A DNA stretch of 64,000 bases, from the NCBI GenBank assembly GCA_017438845.1, contig JAFRUO010000004.1:1-64000 (forward strand). Direction: 5' to 3'. A program made the translations under genes and the position numbers. Source of the DNA: Clostridia bacterium. Its GTDB lineage: Bacteria; Bacillota; Clostridia; Oscillospirales; Acutalibacteraceae. Below the pieces are notes generated by a model. It did not search any database and was not told where the DNA came from. It saw only the letters and a program-made list of their open reading frames with translations. Within the stretch, counting starts at the first letter, position 1. Every line of letters starts with the position of its first letter. This document shows positions 17,217 to 28,449 of the stretch, piece by piece.

Positions 17217-17246
17217 ATGTCGGTGAAGCTTCACCGACATTTTTTT
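17217..17246 (+). terminator. terminator of the proBAC-CHAP transcript
   Basis: A perfect 10-bp stem ATGTCGGTGA / TCACCGACAT (17217-17240) with loop AGCT is followed by six T. Confidence 0.92.
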
Positions 17247-17302
17247 GCCTTTTTATAAAACAAAGTAATATCAGAGATAATACGTCGTAATATCAAAAAA
17301 GC

Positions 17303-17332
17303 AAAAAAATCCCCGAAGCCTCAGCCTCGGGG
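17303..17332 (-). terminator. ligA terminator
   Basis: On the minus strand a GC-rich hairpin (17332-17311, CCCCGA/TCGGGG plus inner pairs) is followed by seven T. It lies directly downstream of the ligA stop. Confidence 0.85.
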
Positions 17333-17344
17333 AGATTATTCAGT

Positions 17345-19348
<2,004 letters not shown>

Positions 19349-19362
19349 TTATTTGCTTTACT

Positions 19363-19391
19363 ATTTTATCATATTTAATTCATTTTTACAA
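19363..19391 (-). promoter_or_regulatory. ligA promoter
   Basis: The minus strand has TTGTAA (19391-19386), a 17-base spacer and TAAAAT (19368-19363), about 33 bases before the ligA start, which follows a GGAGGAAA site. Confidence 0.6.
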
Positions 19392-19435
19392 CGTAAATCC
19401 TCATACACTTTACTAAGAATTTACGGAGGTGCGAA

Positions 19436-20587
19436 ATGAGAAAAACAATTTCTGTATTAATGGTATCGTTAATCATTACGCTGTTGCTGAGCTTCGGTGC
19501 GAGCGCAGAGGCAGTGCCTGAAATGCAGGTTGAAATCAATGCAAAATCCGCCTGCCTTATGGATGCGGACAGCGCGGAAATACTTATGGCGAAAAACATC
19601 GACGATAGGGTATACCCTGCAAGCGTTACCAAGATTATGAGCCTGCTTCTTATCTGCGAAGCTCTCGATGAAGGTAAGATAATGCTTGACAGCATTGTTA
19701 CCGTTAGCGAAAATGCTTCCGAAAAGGGCGGCAGTCAGATTTGGCTTAAGCAAAACGAGCAGATGAGCGTAGGCGATTTAATCAAGGCAACGGCGGTGGC
19801 AAGCGCAAACGACGCTTGTACGGCTTTGGGAGAGCTTGTTGCCGGAAGCGATGAGGCGTTTGTATCGCTTATGAACAAAAGGGCTCGGGAGCTGGGAATG
19901 ACAAACACTCATTTTGAAAACTGTACGGGACTTGACGACACCACGGATAATCACTACACCACAGCACGTGATGTGGCGTTAATGTCACGCGAGCTTTTAA
20001 AGCATAAGCGTATTCTGAGCTATACGACCATCTGGACCGATACGTTAAGAGGCGGAAAAACGGAGCTTACCAATACGAATAAGCTTGTACGCTTTTATCA
20101 GGGGGCGACAGGACTTAAAACGGGTACAACCTCTAAGGCGGGTTGCTGTGTGAGCGCAACAGCCGAAAGAGACGGATTAAGGCTGATTGCAGTTGTAATG
20201 GGCAGTGATAACAGTAACGATCGCTTTACCGCCGCGAGAAAAATGCTTGACTGGGGCTTTGCAAATTACAGCAGCGTTCTGCTTAAGCCCGATATGTCCA
20301 ATGTCACCGGGGTAAAGGTAATCAACGGTTTTGAAGAGAAGCTTAACCCCGTATGCGTTGAGGAAAAACGTTTTCTTATAAAAAAGGGCGAGCAAGGCGA
20401 CATTCAGCAAAGCATAGAGCTTCCCGTGGATTTAGCAGCACCCGTTGAAAAGGGTCAGATTATCGGATATATCGTATTTAATCTTAACGGTGAGGAAGTT
20501 GAGCGTTATAAGCTGATAAGCGAAAAGAGAATTGATGAAATAGGAATTATTGAAAAATACAGACGTATTATTAAAAATATTCTTTAA
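19436..20587 (+). CDS. D-alanyl-D-alanine carboxypeptidase (PBP5/DacF family)
   Basis: Trims the terminal D-Ala from peptidoglycan stem peptides outside the cell. The 383-residue protein has a signal peptide (1 to about 26) and the three serine-enzyme motifs: SxxK in PASVTKIMS, SxN in ASANDACTA and KTG in LKTGTTSKAG. A C-terminal PBP5-type beta domain ends in a short basic/amphipathic segment that could attach to the membrane. ATG 19436 follows an ACGGAGGTG site. I cannot tell DacA, DacB and DacF apart from sequence alone. Confidence 0.92.
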   Translation: MRKTISVLMVSLIITLLLSFGASAEAVPEMQVEINAKSACLMDADSAEILMAKNIDDRVYPASVTKIMSLLLICEALDEGKIMLDSIVTVSENASEKGGSQIWLKQNEQMSVGDLIKATAVASANDACTALGELVAGSDEAFVSLMNKRARELGMTNTHFENCTGLDDTTDNHYTTARDVALMSRELLKHKRILSYTTIWTDTLRGGKTELTNTNKLVRFYQGATGLKTGTTSKAGCCVSATAERDGLRLIAVVMGSDNSNDRFTAARKMLDWGFANYSSVLLKPDMSNVTGVKVINGFEEKLNPVCVEEKRFLIKKGEQGDIQQSIELPVDLAAPVEKGQIIGYIVFNLNGEEVERYKLISEKRIDEIGIIEKYRRIIKNIL

Positions 20588-20643
20588 AAATCCGTTGATT
20601 ACTATATTATGTGTATTATTTTTTAAAAATTAACAATTTGTTG

Positions 20644-20672
20644 TTGAAATAAAATCAAAATTAGGGTAAAAT
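20644..20672 (+). promoter_or_regulatory. pgi promoter
   Basis: TTGAAA (20644-20649), a 17-base spacer and TAAAAT (20667-20672). The leader then holds a 7-bp hairpin AGCCTTT / AAAGGCT (20701-20718) ending next to the AGGAGA ribosome-binding site of pgi. Confidence 0.65.
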
Positions 20673-20736
20673 ATAGCTAATAATATTAGTGAAAGAGAAA
20701 AGCCTTTATAAAAAGGCTGAAGGAGACAATTAAATA

Positions 20737-22074
20737 ATGGCAGTTAAGCTTAATACGAAATACCTTGAAGGCTTTGTCAGCGAGAAGGACTTTGACGACA
20801 TAGCCTCGGAAATAAACAACGCGGACAAACTACTTCGCGAAGGCAGCGGTGAGGGAAGCGATTTCCTGGGCTGGCTTGACCTTCCCGTTAATTACGATAA
20901 GGACGAATTTCAGAGAATTAAAAATGCCGCCAAAAAGATTCAGTCAGATTCAAATGTGCTCGTTGTAATCGGCATCGGCGGCAGTTATCTCGGCGCAAGG
21001 GCGGCAATTGAATTTTGCAAAAGCCAGAATTACAACCTGATTGCACAGGACACTCCGCTTGTACTTTTCAGCGGTAACAGCATAAGCTCGTCCGCGCTTT
21101 CCGATATTTATTCAATTTGCGAAAAAAACGATTTTTCAATTAACGTTATTTCAAAATCCGGCACAACAACCGAGCCTGCAGTTGCTTTCAGGATTTTCAA
21201 GGAGCTTCTTGAAACTAAATACGGTGAAGAGGAAGCCGCAAAAAGGATTTACGTTACAACCGACAGGCAGAAGGGTACGCTTAAAGAGGTTTCCGACAAA
21301 AAAGGCTATGAAACCTTTGCCGTTCCCGATGATGTAGGCGGACGTTATTCGGTGCTTACGGCAGTGGGACTTCTTCCGATTGCCGTTGCAGGATGCGATA
21401 TAGACGCTATGATGAAGGGCGCCGCAGACGCAAGAGCGGCTTACTGCGACAGTGACCTTGGCAAAAACGACTGCTACAAATATGCCGCGGCAAGAAATAT
21501 TCTTTACCGTAAGGGCAAGGCAGTTGAAATGATGGTTTCATACGAGCCCGACTATACAATGATGAACGAATGGTTTAAGCAGCTTTTCGGTGAATCCGAG
21601 GGTAAGGACAACAAGGGTCTTTTCCCGAGCTCTGCAATCTTTTCGACCGATCTTCACTCCATGGGTCAGTACATACAGGACGGCGAAAGACTTCTTTTTG
21701 AAACCGCCGTTGTCTTTAAGAAGCCCAAGCATACAATCGAAATTAAAGCCGAGGACGGCAATGCGGACGGTTTGAATTTTCTTGCGGGAAAAACAATGGA
21801 CTTCGTTAACGACAAGGCGTTTAAGGGTACTCTGCTTGCCCACTGTGACGGCGGTGTACCGAACATTGTCCTTGAGCTTGAGGAAATGAACGAATACGAA
21901 TTCGGCTATCTTGTGTATTTCCTTGAAAAGGCTTGCGCCGCTTCGGGATATGTTCTCGGGGTAAATCCGTTTAATCAGCCCGGCGTTGAAAGCTACAAGA
22001 AAAATATGTTTGCCCTTATCGGCAAGCCGGGTTACGAGCAGAGAAAGGAAGAACTTGAAAACAGGCTCTCTTAA
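20737..22074 (+). CDS. pgi: glucose-6-phosphate isomerase
   Basis: Glycolysis/gluconeogenesis: glucose 6-phosphate to fructose 6-phosphate. The 445-residue length is the short bacterial form. Motifs are [31 protein letters not shown] and a C-terminal [11 protein letters not shown]. It has its own promoter and a structured leader. Confidence 0.97.
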   Translation: MAVKLNTKYLEGFVSEKDFDDIASEINNADKLLREGSGEGSDFLGWLDLPVNYDKDEFQRIKNAAKKIQSDSNVLVVIGIGGSYLGARAAIEFCKSQNYNLIAQDTPLVLFSGNSISSSALSDIYSICEKNDFSINVISKSGTTTEPAVAFRIFKELLETKYGEEEAAKRIYVTTDRQKGTLKEVSDKKGYETFAVPDDVGGRYSVLTAVGLLPIAVAGCDIDAMMKGAADARAAYCDSDLGKNDCYKYAAARNILYRKGKAVEMMVSYEPDYTMMNEWFKQLFGESEGKDNKGLFPSSAIFSTDLHSMGQYIQDGERLLFETAVVFKKPKHTIEIKAEDGNADGLNFLAGKTMDFVNDKAFKGTLLAHCDGGVPNIVLELEEMNEYEFGYLVYFLEKACAASGYVLGVNPFNQPGVESYKKNMFALIGKPGYEQRKEELENRLS

Positions 22075-22124
22075 AAAGGTAAATTCCGCTTTGGCGGTTA
22101 TAATAAAATTTAGGAGGAGATTTT

Positions 22125-22544
22125 ATGATATCTCTTATTATCGGCCATAAAGGCTCCGGAAAAACAAAACTCTTGGTTGACGAAGTTAATTCCGCAATGG
22201 AAAAGTCAAACGGCAGTGTTGTCTGCGTCGAAAAGGAAACTAAGCTTACATACGACGTTAATTCAAGAGTAAGGCTTGTTGCTACCGACGACTATTCAGT
22301 CAGCGGATTTGACGCATTTTACGGCTTTTTGTGCGGTATTTGTGCAGGCGACTACGACATTACAAACATCTTTGTTGACGCTACCTTCAGAATCGGCTCA
22401 AGAGATTATGAAGAGCTTGCTGATTTCCTTGCGAAAATCAACGCTCTTGCCGAGAAGTCGTCAACCGAGTTTACATTTACAATTTCCACAGACCTTGAAA
22501 ATCTTCCCGAAAGAATTTTCAGCTTCTGCAAAAAGATAAACTGA
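22125..22544 (+). CDS. small P-loop ATP-binding protein, function unknown
   Basis: A 139-residue protein starting with a strand and a Walker A motif GHKGSGKT (about 7-14). There is a possible Walker B-like strand NIFVDA near residue 88. No domain beyond a minimal P-loop fold is visible, and I do not recognise a named family. It sits between pgi and yceD behind a GGAGGAG site and ends in a terminator; its neighbours do not suggest a role. Confidence 0.75.
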   Translation: MISLIIGHKGSGKTKLLVDEVNSAMEKSNGSVVCVEKETKLTYDVNSRVRLVATDDYSVSGFDAFYGFLCGICAGDYDITNIFVDATFRIGSRDYEELADFLAKINALAEKSSTEFTFTISTDLENLPERIFSFCKKIN

Positions 22545-22559
22545 GAGAAAAACATTCAG

Positions 22560-22590
22560 GCTGCTGTGATACTCTCATAGCAGCTTTTTT
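22560..22590 (+). terminator. terminator after the P-loop gene
   Basis: A 10-bp stem (GCTGCTGTGA / TCATAGCAGC, 22560-22584) with a five-base loop is followed by six T. Confidence 0.9.
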
Positions 22591-22612
22591 CTGTTTAAAA
22601 ATAAAATTCTTG

Positions 22613-22641
22613 TTGACAAAACCGTAATATATGTATATAAT
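22613..22641 (+). promoter_or_regulatory. consensus promoter of yceD-rpmF
   Basis: TTGACA (22613-22618), a 17-base spacer and TATAAT (22636-22641): a full match to the housekeeping consensus, as expected for a ribosomal protein operon. Confidence 0.88.
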
Positions 22642-22672
22642 ACTTGTTGCGTTAGTTTGACGAGGTATATTT

Positions 22673-23146
22673 ATGTTTATTGAACTTGAACCGATTTTTA
22701 ACAACGAAGGCGCCGAGAAGAGTTTTTCGTATGAGTTTTCTCTTGAGGACGGCGAAATTGTTAAAAGCATTAAGGCGAAGGGCTCTGTTTTCAACAGAAC
22801 AGGCATTGTCAGTCTTGAGGCTCAAACAGAGTTTTTGCTCGACACAGCCTGCGACAGATGCGCTTCTCCCGTAGTGCGCAGTATGAAGGTTCCCGTTTCG
22901 CATATTCTCGTTTATCAACTAAACGACGAGGACAATGACGACTTTTATCTTGTTGAGGATATGCACTTTAACCTTGACGAGCTTATACGAGAAGACGTTC
23001 TGCTGTCTTTGCCGTCAAAAATTTTATGCAGGGAGGACTGCAAGGGAGTTTGCCCGTTCTGCGGCGCAAACCTTAACGAAACCGACTGCGGGTGTAAGGC
23101 TCCTGCCGACCCGAGACTTGAAGCGTTAAAGCAGTTCCTTGAATAA
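22673..23146 (+). CDS. yceD: YceD/DUF177 family protein
   Basis: A 157-residue member of the DUF177 family, which in bacteria and plastids is needed for normal 23S rRNA accumulation. The N-terminal part includes the FLLDTACDRCASPV segment. The C-terminus is cysteine-rich (CREDCKGVCPFCG ... DCGC) and may bind zinc. Its position just before rpmF is the classic arrangement for this family and supports the call. Confidence 0.9.
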   Translation: MFIELEPIFNNEGAEKSFSYEFSLEDGEIVKSIKAKGSVFNRTGIVSLEAQTEFLLDTACDRCASPVVRSMKVPVSHILVYQLNDEDNDDFYLVEDMHFNLDELIREDVLLSLPSKILCREDCKGVCPFCGANLNETDCGCKAPADPRLEALKQFLE

Positions 23147-23182
23147 TTTGTTTTCTATTCGTTTTATAAAGGAGTTTTAAAA

Positions 23183-23368
23183 ATGGCAGTACCGAAGAGA
23201 AGAGTTTCAAAAGCAAGAAGAGACAAGAGACGTTCAAACGTCTGGAGAATGAACGCACCTGAGCTTCAGAAGTGCCCTAACTGCGGCGAGTACAAGAGAA
23301 CTCACAGAGTTTGCGCTAACTGCGGTTATTACAACGGCAGACAGGTTATCGTTAAGGAAGAGGCTTAA
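23183..23368 (+). CDS. rpmF: 50S ribosomal protein L32
   Basis: A 61-residue large-subunit protein including its start Met. It begins MAVPKRRVSKARRDKRRS and carries the zinc-ribbon form of L32, with CPNCG (about 30-34) and CANCGYY. It is co-transcribed with yceD from the consensus promoter upstream. Confidence 0.97.
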   Translation: MAVPKRRVSKARRDKRRSNVWRMNAPELQKCPNCGEYKRTHRVCANCGYYNGRQVIVKEEA

Positions 23369-23396
23369 TTACTCTTTTTTAATTGCTTGAAGTCAG

Positions 23397-23430
23397 AAGG
23401 TGGAGAAGGTATATCTTCCCCGCCTTTTAT
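23397..23430 (+). terminator. terminator after rpmF
   Basis: The stem AAGGTGG-A-GAAG / CTTC-C-CCGCCTT (23397-23426) with one mismatch and a six-base loop is followed by a T-rich end. Confidence 0.7.
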
Positions 23431-23455
23431 TCGTGTTTAAAAGGAGGGAGAAGGA

Positions 23456-24790
23456 GTGGCTGTTAAAATAAGCGAGGTCGTCAGGTTTTCCAAGGCCTGG
23501 CTTCACGGCATTAAGGCAGGCGATTTGCTTTTAAGCGTGAACGGCAAGGAAATTGAAGATGTACTTGATTACGACTTTTATATGACTACCGACGACAGCA
23601 CTCCGGTTGAGCTTACCTTTAAATGCACAAACGGAAAGACGAAGCGAATTAAAAGAAACGCAGGAGAGCTTAATTCCCACCTCGGTATAAAATTTGAAAC
23701 ATACCTTATGGACAAGCAGCACTCCTGCAGGAATAAGTGCATATTCTGCTTTGTTGACCAGCTTCCCAAGGGGATGAGGGAGTCGCTGTATTTTAAGGAT
23801 GACGACAGCAGGCTTTCCTTCCTTTTCGGAAACTACGTCACGCTTACCAACCTTTCCGAGCACGAAATTGAACGTATTATTTCAATGCATATAAGCCCTA
23901 TCAATATTTCCGTTCATACCATGAACCCCGAGCTTCGTGTCAAGATGATGAAAAACAAGAACGCAGGGGAGTGCCTTAAGCTTATCAAACGCTTTGCCGA
24001 TGCCGGAATTACAATGAACACACAGCTTGTTCTTTGCCCGGGTATTAACGACGGAGAGGAGCTTTTGTTCAGCCTTAATGAGCTCGGGAAATACTATCCT
24101 GCAGTGCAGAGCATCGCCGCAGTGCCTGTCGGGGTTACAGATTACAGGGAAGGGCTTTATCCTTTGGAGCCTTACACGCCCGAAACCGCCGCCGAAACGA
24201 TTGATTTAATCGAAAGCTTCGGTAATGATTTTAAAAACAAAAACGGCACACGGCTTGCTTTTCCTGCAGACGAGTTTTACCTCAAGGCGGGAAGAGAGCT
24301 TCCGGACGATGACTTTTACGAGGGCTATATGCAATACGACAACGGAGTCGGTATGTGGACTCTGTTTAAAACCGAATTTTATTCCTTCCTCCAAAACAAC
24401 GAGGTAGGGGATATTGATAGGGAGCTAAGCTGTGCTTCGGGTGAGGCCGCGTATCCGCTTATTCGGGAGCTTTGCGATTATGCAATGAAAATCAGCCCCT
24501 CTCTTAGAATAAATGTTTATATGGTAAAAAATGACTTTTTCGGTCATAACATAACTGTGTCGGGTCTTGTTGTCGGTCGGGACCTTGTTTCTCAGCTTAA
24601 GGGCAGGGAGCTTGGAGAGACTTTGATAATAAGCGCTTCAATGGTGAAGGGGACTTATCCCGAAAAAACCGACGGAGTTTTTCTCGACGACGTTACTCTT
24701 CAGCAGGCCGAGGAGGCTCTCGGCACTAAAATATCTCTCGCCTATTATGACGGAGAGGCATTTGCCAAACTGATATGGGGGATTAATTAA
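23456..24790 (+). CDS. DUF512 family PDZ/radical-SAM-like iron-sulfur protein
   Basis: A 444-residue protein of the DUF512 family, annotated in databases as a putative radical SAM enzyme with no known substrate. The N-terminus is a PDZ-like domain (about 1-60). It is followed by a cysteine cluster CRNKCIFCF with CxxxCxxC spacing, then FCFVDQLPKGMRESLYFKDD, a family hallmark, and the DUF512 region (about 285-440). Start GTG 23456 follows a very strong AAGGAGGGAGAAGGA tract. It is next to der, a common pairing in Clostridia, but the functional link is unknown. Confidence 0.88.
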   Translation: MAVKISEVVRFSKAWLHGIKAGDLLLSVNGKEIEDVLDYDFYMTTDDSTPVELTFKCTNGKTKRIKRNAGELNSHLGIKFETYLMDKQHSCRNKCIFCFVDQLPKGMRESLYFKDDDSRLSFLFGNYVTLTNLSEHEIERIISMHISPINISVHTMNPELRVKMMKNKNAGECLKLIKRFADAGITMNTQLVLCPGINDGEELLFSLNELGKYYPAVQSIAAVPVGVTDYREGLYPLEPYTPETAAETIDLIESFGNDFKNKNGTRLAFPADEFYLKAGRELPDDDFYEGYMQYDNGVGMWTLFKTEFYSFLQNNEVGDIDRELSCASGEAAYPLIRELCDYAMKISPSLRINVYMVKNDFFGHNITVSGLVVGRDLVSQLKGRELGETLIISASMVKGTYPEKTDGVFLDDVTLQQAEEALGTKISLAYYDGEAFAKLIWGIN

Positions 24791-26131
24791 ATGAGCAAAC
24801 CTGTAGTTGCCGTTGTCGGACGTCCCAACGTCGGCAAAAGCACATTGTTTAACAAATTAATAGGAAAGCGTCTTTCCATAGTTGACGACACACCCGGCGT
24901 CACAAGGGACCGTATTTACGGTGACTGTGAATGGCTCGGAAGGACCATGATGCTGATTGACACGGGCGGAATTGAGCCTTATTCCGATGACATTATTCTT
25001 TCGCAGATGCGCCGTCAGGCTCAGCTTGCAATTGACAGCGCGGATGTAATTGTCCTTGTTACCGATGTCAGAAGCGGCGTGGTTGCAACCGATATGGAGG
25101 TCGCCTCCATGCTTCAAAAAAGCGGAAAGCCGATAGTTCTCTGCGTTAATAAATGCGACACGATTGGCGAACCTCCTGCGGATATTTATGAGTTTTATAA
25201 TCTCGGTCTCGGCGACCCGATAGCCGTTTCGTCTGTACACGGACACGGCACGGGAGATTTGCTTGACGAGATAATTAAATATTTCCCCGACAATGAAGGC
25301 GAGGAGTATGATGACGACACTGTCAAGGTAGCGGTTATAGGTAAGCCTAACGTCGGCAAAAGCTCGCTTGTAAATGCCATTTCCGGTGAGGAGAGGGCTA
25401 TAGTTTCCGATATTGCCGGCACAACAAGGGATTCGACAGATACAATTATCAACAACGAATACGGAAACTTTGTTTTTATTGATACTGCCGGACTGAGAAG
25501 AAAAAACAAGGTTGAGGATCAGATTGAAAAATATTCGGTAATCAGAGCTAAAATGGCAGTTGAAAGAGCAGATGTATGCGTTATTATGATTGACGGCACG
25601 GAGGGCTTCACCGAGCAGGATTCAAAGGTAGCAGGCATAGCGCATGAAGCCGGCAAGGCTTGTATTATTGCCGTAAACAAATGGGACGCAGTTGAAAAGG
25701 ACGGCCGCACTATGGATAAGGAGAGAAAAAAGCTGATGAACGATTTTTCGTTTATGAGCTATGCTCCGATTATCTTTATTTCCGCAAAAACGGGACAGAG
25801 GCTTGACAGGCTTTATGAGCTGATTAAGTTCGTAAATGACCAGAACAGTATGCGTATTTCGACGGGTAAGCTCAATGACGTTCTTGCCGCCGCAACCGCG
25901 CGTGTTCAGCCGCCTACCGACAAGGGTAAGAGGCTTAAAATATACTATATGACTCAGGCTTCCACACGTCCGCCGACATTTGTCTGCTTTGTCAACAGCA
26001 AGGACCTTTTTCATTACAGTTATCAGCGTTATATCGACAACCAGATTAGAGAGGTTTTCGGTCTGGAGGGAACTCCCACACGCTATATAATACGAGAGAG
26101 GGAGAGAAACGGGAAAAAGGATTATAAATAA
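24791..26131 (+). CDS. der: ribosome biogenesis GTPase Der (EngA)
   Basis: An essential GTPase of 50S subunit assembly with two tandem G domains. The 446-residue protein has G1 motifs GRPNVGKS (9-16) and GKPNVGKS (second domain, near 183), DTPGVTRD and DIAGTTRD switch regions, NKCD and NKWD specificity motifs and a C-terminal KH-like domain. It starts right after the DUF512 stop. Confidence 0.97.
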   Translation: MSKPVVAVVGRPNVGKSTLFNKLIGKRLSIVDDTPGVTRDRIYGDCEWLGRTMMLIDTGGIEPYSDDIILSQMRRQAQLAIDSADVIVLVTDVRSGVVATDMEVASMLQKSGKPIVLCVNKCDTIGEPPADIYEFYNLGLGDPIAVSSVHGHGTGDLLDEIIKYFPDNEGEEYDDDTVKVAVIGKPNVGKSSLVNAISGEERAIVSDIAGTTRDSTDTIINNEYGNFVFIDTAGLRRKNKVEDQIEKYSVIRAKMAVERADVCVIMIDGTEGFTEQDSKVAGIAHEAGKACIIAVNKWDAVEKDGRTMDKERKKLMNDFSFMSYAPIIFISAKTGQRLDRLYELIKFVNDQNSMRISTGKLNDVLAAATARVQPPTDKGKRLKIYYMTQASTRPPTFVCFVNSKDLFHYSYQRYIDNQIREVFGLEGTPTRYIIRERERNGKKDYK

Positions 26132-26149
26132 TATTAAAAATTATTGATT

Positions 26150-26176
26150 AAAGAGCGATTTATTCGCTCTTTTTTC
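26150..26176 (+). terminator. der terminator
   Basis: The 9-bp stem AAAGAGCGA / TCGCTCTTT (26150-26172) runs into a T tract. Confidence 0.88.
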
Positions 26177-26205
26177 TTGTGTTTTTGCTTTTGTTGTAGT
26201 ATAAT
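26177..26205 (+). promoter_or_regulatory. ruvCAB promoter
   Basis: TTGTGT (26177-26182), a 17-base spacer and TATAAT (26200-26205). The -35 box is weak, the -10 perfect. It lies directly after the der terminator and 33 bases before ruvC. Confidence 0.5.
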
Positions 26206-26238
26206 TGTATGGATATTATTATGGAGTATTATGTATAA

Positions 26239-26739
26239 ATGATTATTCTCGGAATTGACCCCGGTTACGCTATAGTGGGTTACGGTGTAATTGAATACAA
26301 TAACAACCGCTTCAAGGTGCTTGATTACGGCGCTATTACTACTGCCGCAGGCACGCCGTTTGTCGAAAGGCTTGACACTATTTACAGGGACCTTAATATG
26401 CTGTTCTTAAAATATAAGCCCGAGGCTATGGCTATTGAAAAGCTGTTTTATAATACAAATGCAAAGACCGTAATAGACGTTGCCCAGGCAAGGGGAGTTA
26501 CCGTGCTTGCCGCTCATCAGAACAATGCTGAAATTTTTGAGTACACACCGCTTCAGGTTAAGCAGAGCGTTGTTGGCTACGGCAGGGCTGACAAAAAGCA
26601 GGTTCAGGAAATGATTAAGCTTATCCTCAACCTTGAGAAGGTGCCGAAACCCGATGACACAGCGGACGCTCTTGCGATGGCGGTTTGTCACGCACATTCA
26701 AGCGGCTCGCTGATGGGAAAGCTGAGAAATATTAAATAA
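26239..26739 (+). CDS. ruvC: Holliday junction resolvase RuvC
   Basis: An endonuclease that cuts Holliday junctions during recombination repair. The 166-residue protein has the acidic active-site residues in GIDPGYAIVGYG (Asp7), AIEKLFYN and the C-terminal KPDDTADALAMAV pair. It leads the ruvC-ruvA-ruvB cluster with short gaps. Confidence 0.96.
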   Translation: MIILGIDPGYAIVGYGVIEYNNNRFKVLDYGAITTAAGTPFVERLDTIYRDLNMLFLKYKPEAMAIEKLFYNTNAKTVIDVAQARGVTVLAAHQNNAEIFEYTPLQVKQSVVGYGRADKKQVQEMIKLILNLEKVPKPDDTADALAMAVCHAHSSGSLMGKLRNIK

Positions 26740-26750
26740 GGACGGGATTT

Positions 26751-27359
26751 ATGTTTTATTCAATAACGGGAAACGTTGTGTATTATGACAGTCAGTCGGT
26801 TGCAATCGACTGCAACGGTGTGGCGTTCAAATGCTATGCTACTGTCAACACACTTAAAAACGTTGCAAGAACAGGCGAGAGGGTTACGCTTTACACCCAC
26901 CTCAATGTCAAGGAGGACGCGCTTGACCTTTTCGGCTTTTACACACAGCAGGAAATGGATTGCTTTAAAATGCTGATGGATGTCAACGGCGTAGGTCCCA
27001 AGGTAGCGCTTGCGATTCTTTCGGAACTTACACCGGAAAAGCTTGCACTGAGCATAGCCTCCTCCGACACAAAGGCTATTACACGGGCTAACGGTGTAGG
27101 ACCCAAGGTGGCACAGAGGATTATACTCGAATTAAAGGACAAGCTTGCAAAGGGACTGGACCTCGGAAACACGGGACTTGAAATAGAAGCCGCTTCCTCG
27201 GCGGCGAACGGCAGCAATACCTCGGAAGCCGTATCTGCGCTTACTATGCTCGGTTATTCACAGTCTGAGGCTTCCGTTGCGGTCGGTAAGCTTGACCCGT
27301 CGCTTTCCGTAGAGGAGCTTATCAAGCAGGCCTTAAAACAGCTTGCAAGCTTCGGATGA
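26751..27359 (+). CDS. ruvA: Holliday junction branch migration protein RuvA
   Basis: A DNA-binding subunit of the RuvAB branch-migration motor. The 202-residue protein has an N-terminal OB fold, two helix-hairpin-helix motifs (VNGVGPKVALAIL, ANGVGPKVAQRIILEL) and a C-terminal three-helix domain (about 155-202) that contacts RuvB. Confidence 0.96.
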   Translation: MFYSITGNVVYYDSQSVAIDCNGVAFKCYATVNTLKNVARTGERVTLYTHLNVKEDALDLFGFYTQQEMDCFKMLMDVNGVGPKVALAILSELTPEKLALSIASSDTKAITRANGVGPKVAQRIILELKDKLAKGLDLGNTGLEIEAASSAANGSNTSEAVSALTMLGYSQSEASVAVGKLDPSLSVEELIKQALKQLASFG

Positions 27360-27371
27360 TAGGAGTTTAAT

Positions 27372-28433
27372 ATGGATTTTGATAACGAAAACAGAATTGT
27401 TTCACCCGACTTAAATGAAATTGACAACGATATTGAGGTTTCCTTAAGACCGAAAACCTTTAACGACTATATCGGTCAGGAAAAGGCGAAGGAAAACCTT
27501 AAAATATATATTGATGCAGCCAGGTCAAGGGGCGATGTGCTTGACCATGTGCTTCTTTACGGCCCTCCCGGTCTGGGCAAGACTACGCTTGCAGGCATTA
27601 TTGCCAACGAGATGGATGTACAAATCAGGGTCACCTCGGGTCCTGCAATTGAAAAGCAGGGCGACCTTGCGGCGCTGCTTACCAACCTAAACGACGGCGA
27701 TGTTCTTTTTATTGACGAAATTCACCGTCTGCACCGCTCGGTTGAGGAGGTGCTTTACCCTGCAATGGAGGACAATGCGCTTGATATAATTATCGGCAAG
27801 GGTCCGTCTGCAAGAAGCATAAGGCTTGACCTTCCGCGTTTTACGCTTGTCGGTGCAACCACAAGGGCAGGTCAGCTTTCGGCTCCGCTCAGGGACCGCT
27901 TCGGCGTTATAGCAAGACTTGAAATGTATACCCCTGAGCAGCTTTCCGAAATTGTTAAGAGAAGCGCAGGCATCTTAGGCATAGCCATAGATGAGGACGG
28001 AGCGCTTGAAATAGCGTCGCGTTCAAGGGGCACCCCGCGAATTGCCAACCGTCTTCTTAAAAGGGCGCGTGATTTTGCCGAAGTTATGGGTAACGGTACT
28101 ATTACCGTTGAAACCGCTCAGATAGCTCTTAACAGAATGGAAATTGACGAGCTCGGTCTTGACCTTATCGACAGGCTGATGCTCACTTCAATGATTAAAA
28201 ACTATAACGGCGGGCCGGTCGGGCTTGAAACAATAGCCGCAACTATCGGCGAAGAGGCAGTAACTATTGAGGATGTTTACGAGCCGTATCTTATGCAGAT
28301 AGGCTTTATTTCGAAAACACCGAGGGGCAGAATTGTAACGCCGCTTGCATACGAACACCTCGGAATACCGTTTAACAACAATAATAATAATAATAATCAG
28401 TCTTTTAACGGACAGCAAAAATTAGATTTATAA
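27372..28433 (+). CDS. ruvB: Holliday junction branch migration ATPase RuvB
   Basis: A hexameric AAA+ motor driving branch migration. The 353-residue protein has Walker [10 protein letters not shown], Walker B FIDEIHRL, sensor/arginine-finger region PLRDRFGV and a C-terminal winged helix ending in [14 protein letters not shown]. The last ~20 residues are an added low-complexity tail with eight consecutive Asn, encoded by a trinucleotide repeat at 28374-28397. Confidence 0.96.
   Translation: MDFDNENRIVSPDLNEIDNDIEVSLRPKTFNDYIGQEKAKENLKIYIDAARSRGDVLDHVLLYGPPGLGKTTLAGIIANEMDVQIRVTSGPAIEKQGDLAALLTNLNDGDVLFIDEIHRLHRSVEEVLYPAMEDNALDIIIGKGPSARSIRLDLPRFTLVGATTRAGQLSAPLRDRFGVIARLEMYTPEQLSEIVKRSAGILGIAIDEDGALEIASRSRGTPRIANRLLKRARDFAEVMGNGTITVETAQIALNRMEIDELGLDLIDRLMLTSMIKNYNGGPVGLETIAATIGEEAVTIEDVYEPYLMQIGFISKTPRGRIVTPLAYEHLGIPFNNNNNNNNQSFNGQQKLDL
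28374..28397 (+). repeat. (AAY)8 trinucleotide repeat in ruvB
   Basis: Two AAC and six AAT codons in a row encode eight Asn in the RuvB C-terminal tail. Slippage in whole units would change only tail length and not the frame. Confidence 0.9.
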
Positions 28434-28449
28434 ATGGGGAGATTTTATA

